64,000 nucleotides of DNA from Daphnia pulex (taxonomy: Eukaryota > Arthropoda > Branchiopoda > Diplostraca > Daphniidae), in contig NC_060024.1 of the NCBI RefSeq assembly GCF_021134715.1, forward strand, positions 13,566,974 through 13,630,973. Direction: 5' to 3'. Below the pieces are notes generated by a model. That model saw only the letters and a list, made by a program, of their open reading frames with translations. It was not told where the DNA came from and did not search any database. Each line of letters begins with the position of its first letter. The first letter of the stretch is position 1. Made by a program: the position numbers and the translations under genes. Shown piece after piece: positions 60,315-64,000 of this stretch.

Positions 60315-63159
60315 TCAACTGTAATACAGCTCGTCAACGACGGACGAAGGGACTTGGTAGCTGTCGCTTTGTAATTCCGGCGGATCCAGAATGCCTTCCG
60401 GCTCCTGCTCGTCAGACGACCATCTCCTCGTCTGATGGCGGGGCAATCGATTTTTCAGAATGGGACGCAGAGGCCGTTGATGGACGTGCGGGAGATTCGA
60501 AAGATGATGATGATGAGGCTGGGACTGCTGGCGGAGATGCTGTTGGTGGCGGACCGTGGGCCGGCTATCGATGGACTCGTCGTCAAGGCATCGGCCCCAC
60601 GTGTCCTGCATTTGGGCCAGCCGCTTCTGCAGGGCACGGTACTCGAACAGGAACCGATTCAGCTGGCCCGTGTGGTAGGCGTAGCGGCGGTGAAAGTCCT
60701 CGTCAAAGACTTCCTCGGAATTGTGACGGCGGATCAACTCCATTTGGCCACCGCCGTCCAGCTCAGAGTCGAAACTGTCCCTGCCCGACGAAGGCTGGAC
60801 GACGTGCTGGGCCGGGTAGAAGATGGTGGCCGGCGAGGGCTCCTGTTGCAGGTCGTCGTCCAGATCGTTCAGTTCCCAGTCGGACAGTCGCCGTCGATGA
60901 GCGCAAGGGCCCGACGAAGACGCCAGGATGGCCCTCCGCCCAGCTGCTGGAGGGAAGGCCGGCTCGTGTCGGTGGTGAAAGTGGAAGCGCGAAGTCGGGA
61001 AGATGGGCGGCGTTTCCCGTTTCAGCTGGATCAATTCCATGTCCTCCTGATTGGACGTCAAGTCACTGGAGCCGGGCGAATAGTCGCCCTCGGGCAAAAA
61101 GTCCACCAGATCCGGATAATTGCGTGACGGACTCGGAGATGTTGTCGCCTTGTCCGCCTTGAGGATGGAAGAGCGGCGAGTCGACTGTTGATTCTCGGCA
61201 TCCGCATTGAATTTGACTTTGTTTTGGTACATGGCGATTTGTCGGTGCTGGCCATCGACCATCATCGGCTCCGTCATCACTTCCGCATCGTTGGTCGGCA
61301 GCTTAATCTCGGGCGAGGGTTTGGCCGGCTGATTGTTCACCAGCCACTGCTTATCCTGGAATAATCGCGTCTCCACTTTGGGCTCGTACGACGATCCGGT
61401 CCCGTTCTCCATGGCGCTGCTGTCCATCGTGCCGGATTTGAACGCGAATCCGTTCTGATGGCTCTTGTAATTGTCCGAGGCGGTAGACTGGCGCCGGAGG
61501 AAGTTATCCATCTGATCCAGCTTGTCGAACATGCTGCCAGAGTTCTGCCCGTTCATGGAGGCCACTCCCATGACCATGGAAGGCCGCCTGTGGCGCAAAC
61601 TCGCGTGCATCCGGGCCCGTTTCAGCGAACACAAACAGCAGATCAACAGGACCAAGATCAACATACCGAAAATGGCCAGAATGAGGCCGGCCGTGAGTCC
61701 GCGACTCAGTTGGCCGGCTGCCAAGTCGATGCCGTTGGATTTGACCAGCAAGGTGATGTTGGCCGACACTCTCTCGGCCCGGTTGGTGGCCTGGCAAACG
61801 TAGAATCCGGAATCCTGCTCCCTGGCGGTGGCCAGGACCAAAGTGCTCGTCTTGTCCGTCCTGTCGATCCTGTCGCTGATCTCGCGGAGATAGTAGATCT
61901 GGTTGACGTTGGCGTTGGATGTGCTGGACGTGACTGCAGTCGGTGGCGGAGTCTCTTCCGGCGTCGTCAAGTTGACAATCAAGCGCTCGGCAAAGAACCA
62001 CAAGACGGAAGCTTCCGGATTGCTCTGGACGTGGCAAGTGAGGTTGGCCACCTGTCCGACCATGACCTGCACTAACGAATCCGCCGGATGAATTCTGGGC
62101 GGACAGGCGAGTTCCTCCAGGGGCATCCGGTTCCACGATTGCCCCCGCAGTCGTTGCGGCGAGAGACAAAGAGGCGGAACGGAGAAGGGCATGTTGCGGG
62201 CGGCCAGCCATGACCGGAGTGGCCGGAGTGGACAAGTGCAGTTCCAAGGGTTGTGATGGAGATCGATGCCCCTCAGGGTGCGCAACGGGCCCAGCGTGGC
62301 GGTTGGAAGCACTTCAATCAAGTTGCCGTCCAGCCGCAGCCATTCGAGAAGCTCTAAACCCTGCGGATTGTACGGATGGGCGGATTGTGTGAGCATCGAT
62401 TACCAGAGAGTGTGAAGATAAAATCTTTTGGCTGAATGAATGAAATAAAATCCTTACGTGAAACGCTTTCTGATCGATGTGATTGAGTTGGCAATTGGCG
62501 ATCTCGAGACGGATCAATTTGGTGGCCAAAGCGAAGGTCTGTCCGGCCAATCGGAGGAGCGGGTTGCCGTTGAGTTTGAGCTCGCGCAGTTCGGGGAAGA
62601 ACTGGAAGGCCTGGGTCGGGATGGACGACAAGACGTTGTGGCTGAGATCCAATTCGACCAAATTGGTTAATCCGTAGAAAGCCGTTCCGTCAATGTGCCG
62701 AAGAGCGCAACGTTGCAGAATGACCCGCTGGAGATGAGTCAGTCCCAGTTGGCGGAATTCGTTGGCCGCCAGCTGCGAGAGCGGATTACCACTCAAGTCC
62801 AGCACCTAAATAAATAATAATACCACGACCAGCAGCAGACATTGTGTGACATTTTCCTTTTTTGAGGGGGGGGGTGGTGAAATTATTCGAATCAAAAGAA
62901 TAACCTGAATGGTGCTCTCCAATCCGCTGGATGGGATTTCCGTCCAGCCGGCCTGGTGGCAAGAAACGCTCTCCTTTCCGCCCTTCCATTTGCAGACGCA
63001 CGGCTTGAGACAAGTATTGGCCGGCTCGGTTAGAGTAGTTGCTGACGCGGTGGTCGGGCCGGCTAGATGAAAGATGATGATGACAACGAAAACGACAAGG
63101 CTTGTGTTAATAATTCCGCAATGGAATCTCATCTTCCGGGCAAGCTTCGATTCCAGCAT
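60315..63159 (-). CDS. Kekkon-like LRR-Ig transmembrane receptor, 882 aa
   Basis: Three coding exons: 63159-62905, 62805-62458 and 62360-60315. There is a signal-anchor-like leader (TSLVVFVVIIIFHLAGPTTA), an LRRNT cysteine cap (CLKPCVCKW), and about seven leucine-rich repeats (for example LDLSHNVLSSIPTQAFQ, LRLDGNLIEVLPTATL). An LRRCT follows (NPWNCTCPLRPLRSWL), then one C2-type Ig domain (NLTCHVQSN to DSGFYVCQA) with N-glycosylation sites. A single TM helix GLILAIFGMLILVLLICCLC precedes a long cytoplasmic tail of about 430 aa rich in His, Gln and Ser. This matches insect Kekkon proteins, which modulate EGFR or BMP signalling; which Kekkon cannot be told. Start chosen as the first ATG after acceptor TTTGGCAG; a 5' UTR exon probably lies further right. 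Confidence 0.92.
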
Positions 63160-64000
63160 GTCATTTCTGCCAAATAAATAAATCAATCAATAAATTTCAT
63201 ATAGTATAAATAAGGCCAGAAATGTCTTCCATCTGGGGCATCATTGACACGCCCATCCGGCGGATTCTCCCCCCAGAAAAACTTGAGTGCACTACATTTT
63301 GATTTAAATAAACGGGGCAGAGTCAATATAAAGAACTATCTATCCCGCTCTGTGTGTGTGTGTATCTAAAGTCTTCCGGTCATATTATATATAGTCCAAT
63401 ATTTGCCGACTGGATGGCGGGGAACGAAAAAGATGGTGGGCACTTTTCTTCATCTGCCGGACACAGCACATTTTTTCCTCTTTCCCAGCAGACGGTGTGT
63501 ACAATATCTTTCCATTGTTTCTTCACAGTCAATATAGGCCCGTGATGTGTGTGTACGCATAAATCAACATTGTGCAGCTCCTCCTATTTTTCTGATTTCA
63601 CGAACATGTATCGACCCTCAGTTCCATTTTGTGTCGAATCAAAAAAGTCAATAACGGAATTTCTTCCCATTTTCTCCACTCATCGACAGTTTTTAGCCGT
63701 TCAAAAAAGTAGCAGGTAATAATGAAAAAATTTGGCCATTCCTTCCGGCGGATTAGATGGGCGATCGATGATTGTTTTCTTGAGAGGGTCCCGTCGTTGG
63801 CGTGTCCCGTTGTATTAAAAATAGAGATTGATTCCCTGGACGGACGGACGGTTATATTCCAACGACGAGGTGTTTGCGATGATGATGAAACGCGTTGCGC
63901 ATCTCCTCCCCCAGTCACACACATACACATGGCGATGGGGGTGGTGGTGGGATATTGATGGCCCAGCGTTCCCTTTTCGGTAGGTGGCGATCGATTGGAG
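63160..64000. other. Upstream region of the Kekkon-like gene, no coding gene seen
   Basis: Intron/5' UTR side of the receptor gene. It holds a GT microsatellite near 63350. ORFs on both strands are short. Confidence 0.45.

Noticed and set aside
60302-62075. Long plus-strand ORFs of 205-286 aa
   Set aside because: Antisense shadows of the large Kekkon-like exon; GC-rich codon composition keeps them open.

Overview
This is a gene-dense animal nuclear window: genes on both strands, very short GT-AG introns (mostly 50-100 bp), TATA/Inr core promoters and clear arthropod orthologues (extra-extra/MNX homeobox, Kekkon-type LRR-Ig receptor). Short introns, tandem gene duplicates and decayed Tyr/Thr 'YYTEAP' repeat genes point to a branchiopod crustacean close to Daphnia. 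The species call is inference; no search was run.

Layout. 1-950: 3' part of a non-coding snoRNA host gene (+) with three intronic H/ACA snoRNAs. 1.7-5.8 kb: three tandem secreted Thr-rich mucin-like genes (-). 6.7-7.9 kb: a 3CxxC zinc-domain protein (-). 8.6-10.3 kb: a secreted M14 carboxypeptidase zymogen (-). 11.5 kb: a small charged one-exon protein (+). 13.5-19.3 kb: two tandem SLC16 monocarboxylate-type transporters (+). 19.6-22.8 kb: an alpha-1,3-fucosyltransferase (-) whose intron contains a complete PGAP3 gene on the other strand. 23.9-25.3 kb: unrecognised minus-strand coding-like pieces. 25.9-28.8 kb: a second snoRNA host gene (+) with ten intronic snoRNAs from an internal tandem duplication, homologous to the one at the left edge. 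30.5-34.1 kb: repeat-rich, with degenerate tandem repeats, decayed Tyr/Thr-repeat genes carrying a perfect 20-bp minisatellite, a piggyBac-type MITE with TTAA duplications and a fold-back element. 37.8-42.1 kb: the MNX/exex homeobox gene (+) with a 3-kb intron.

44.6-64 kb is a run of conserved genes: mitochondrial ALDH (-), SMC6 (-), dolichol kinase (-), CALML4-like EF-hand protein (+), MZT1 (-), a two-SH3 adaptor (+) and a Kekkon-like LRR-Ig receptor (-).

Most protein genes act independently. Fucosyltransferase, PGAP3 and dolichol kinase all belong to glycan/GPI pathways, but nothing shows that their proximity matters. The most unusual content is the duplicated mixed C/D + H/ACA snoRNA host locus. 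Next are an intron found in only one of the two transporter paralogues, flanked by a 7-bp direct repeat as expected for recent intron gain, and the frame-breaking 20-bp minisatellite.
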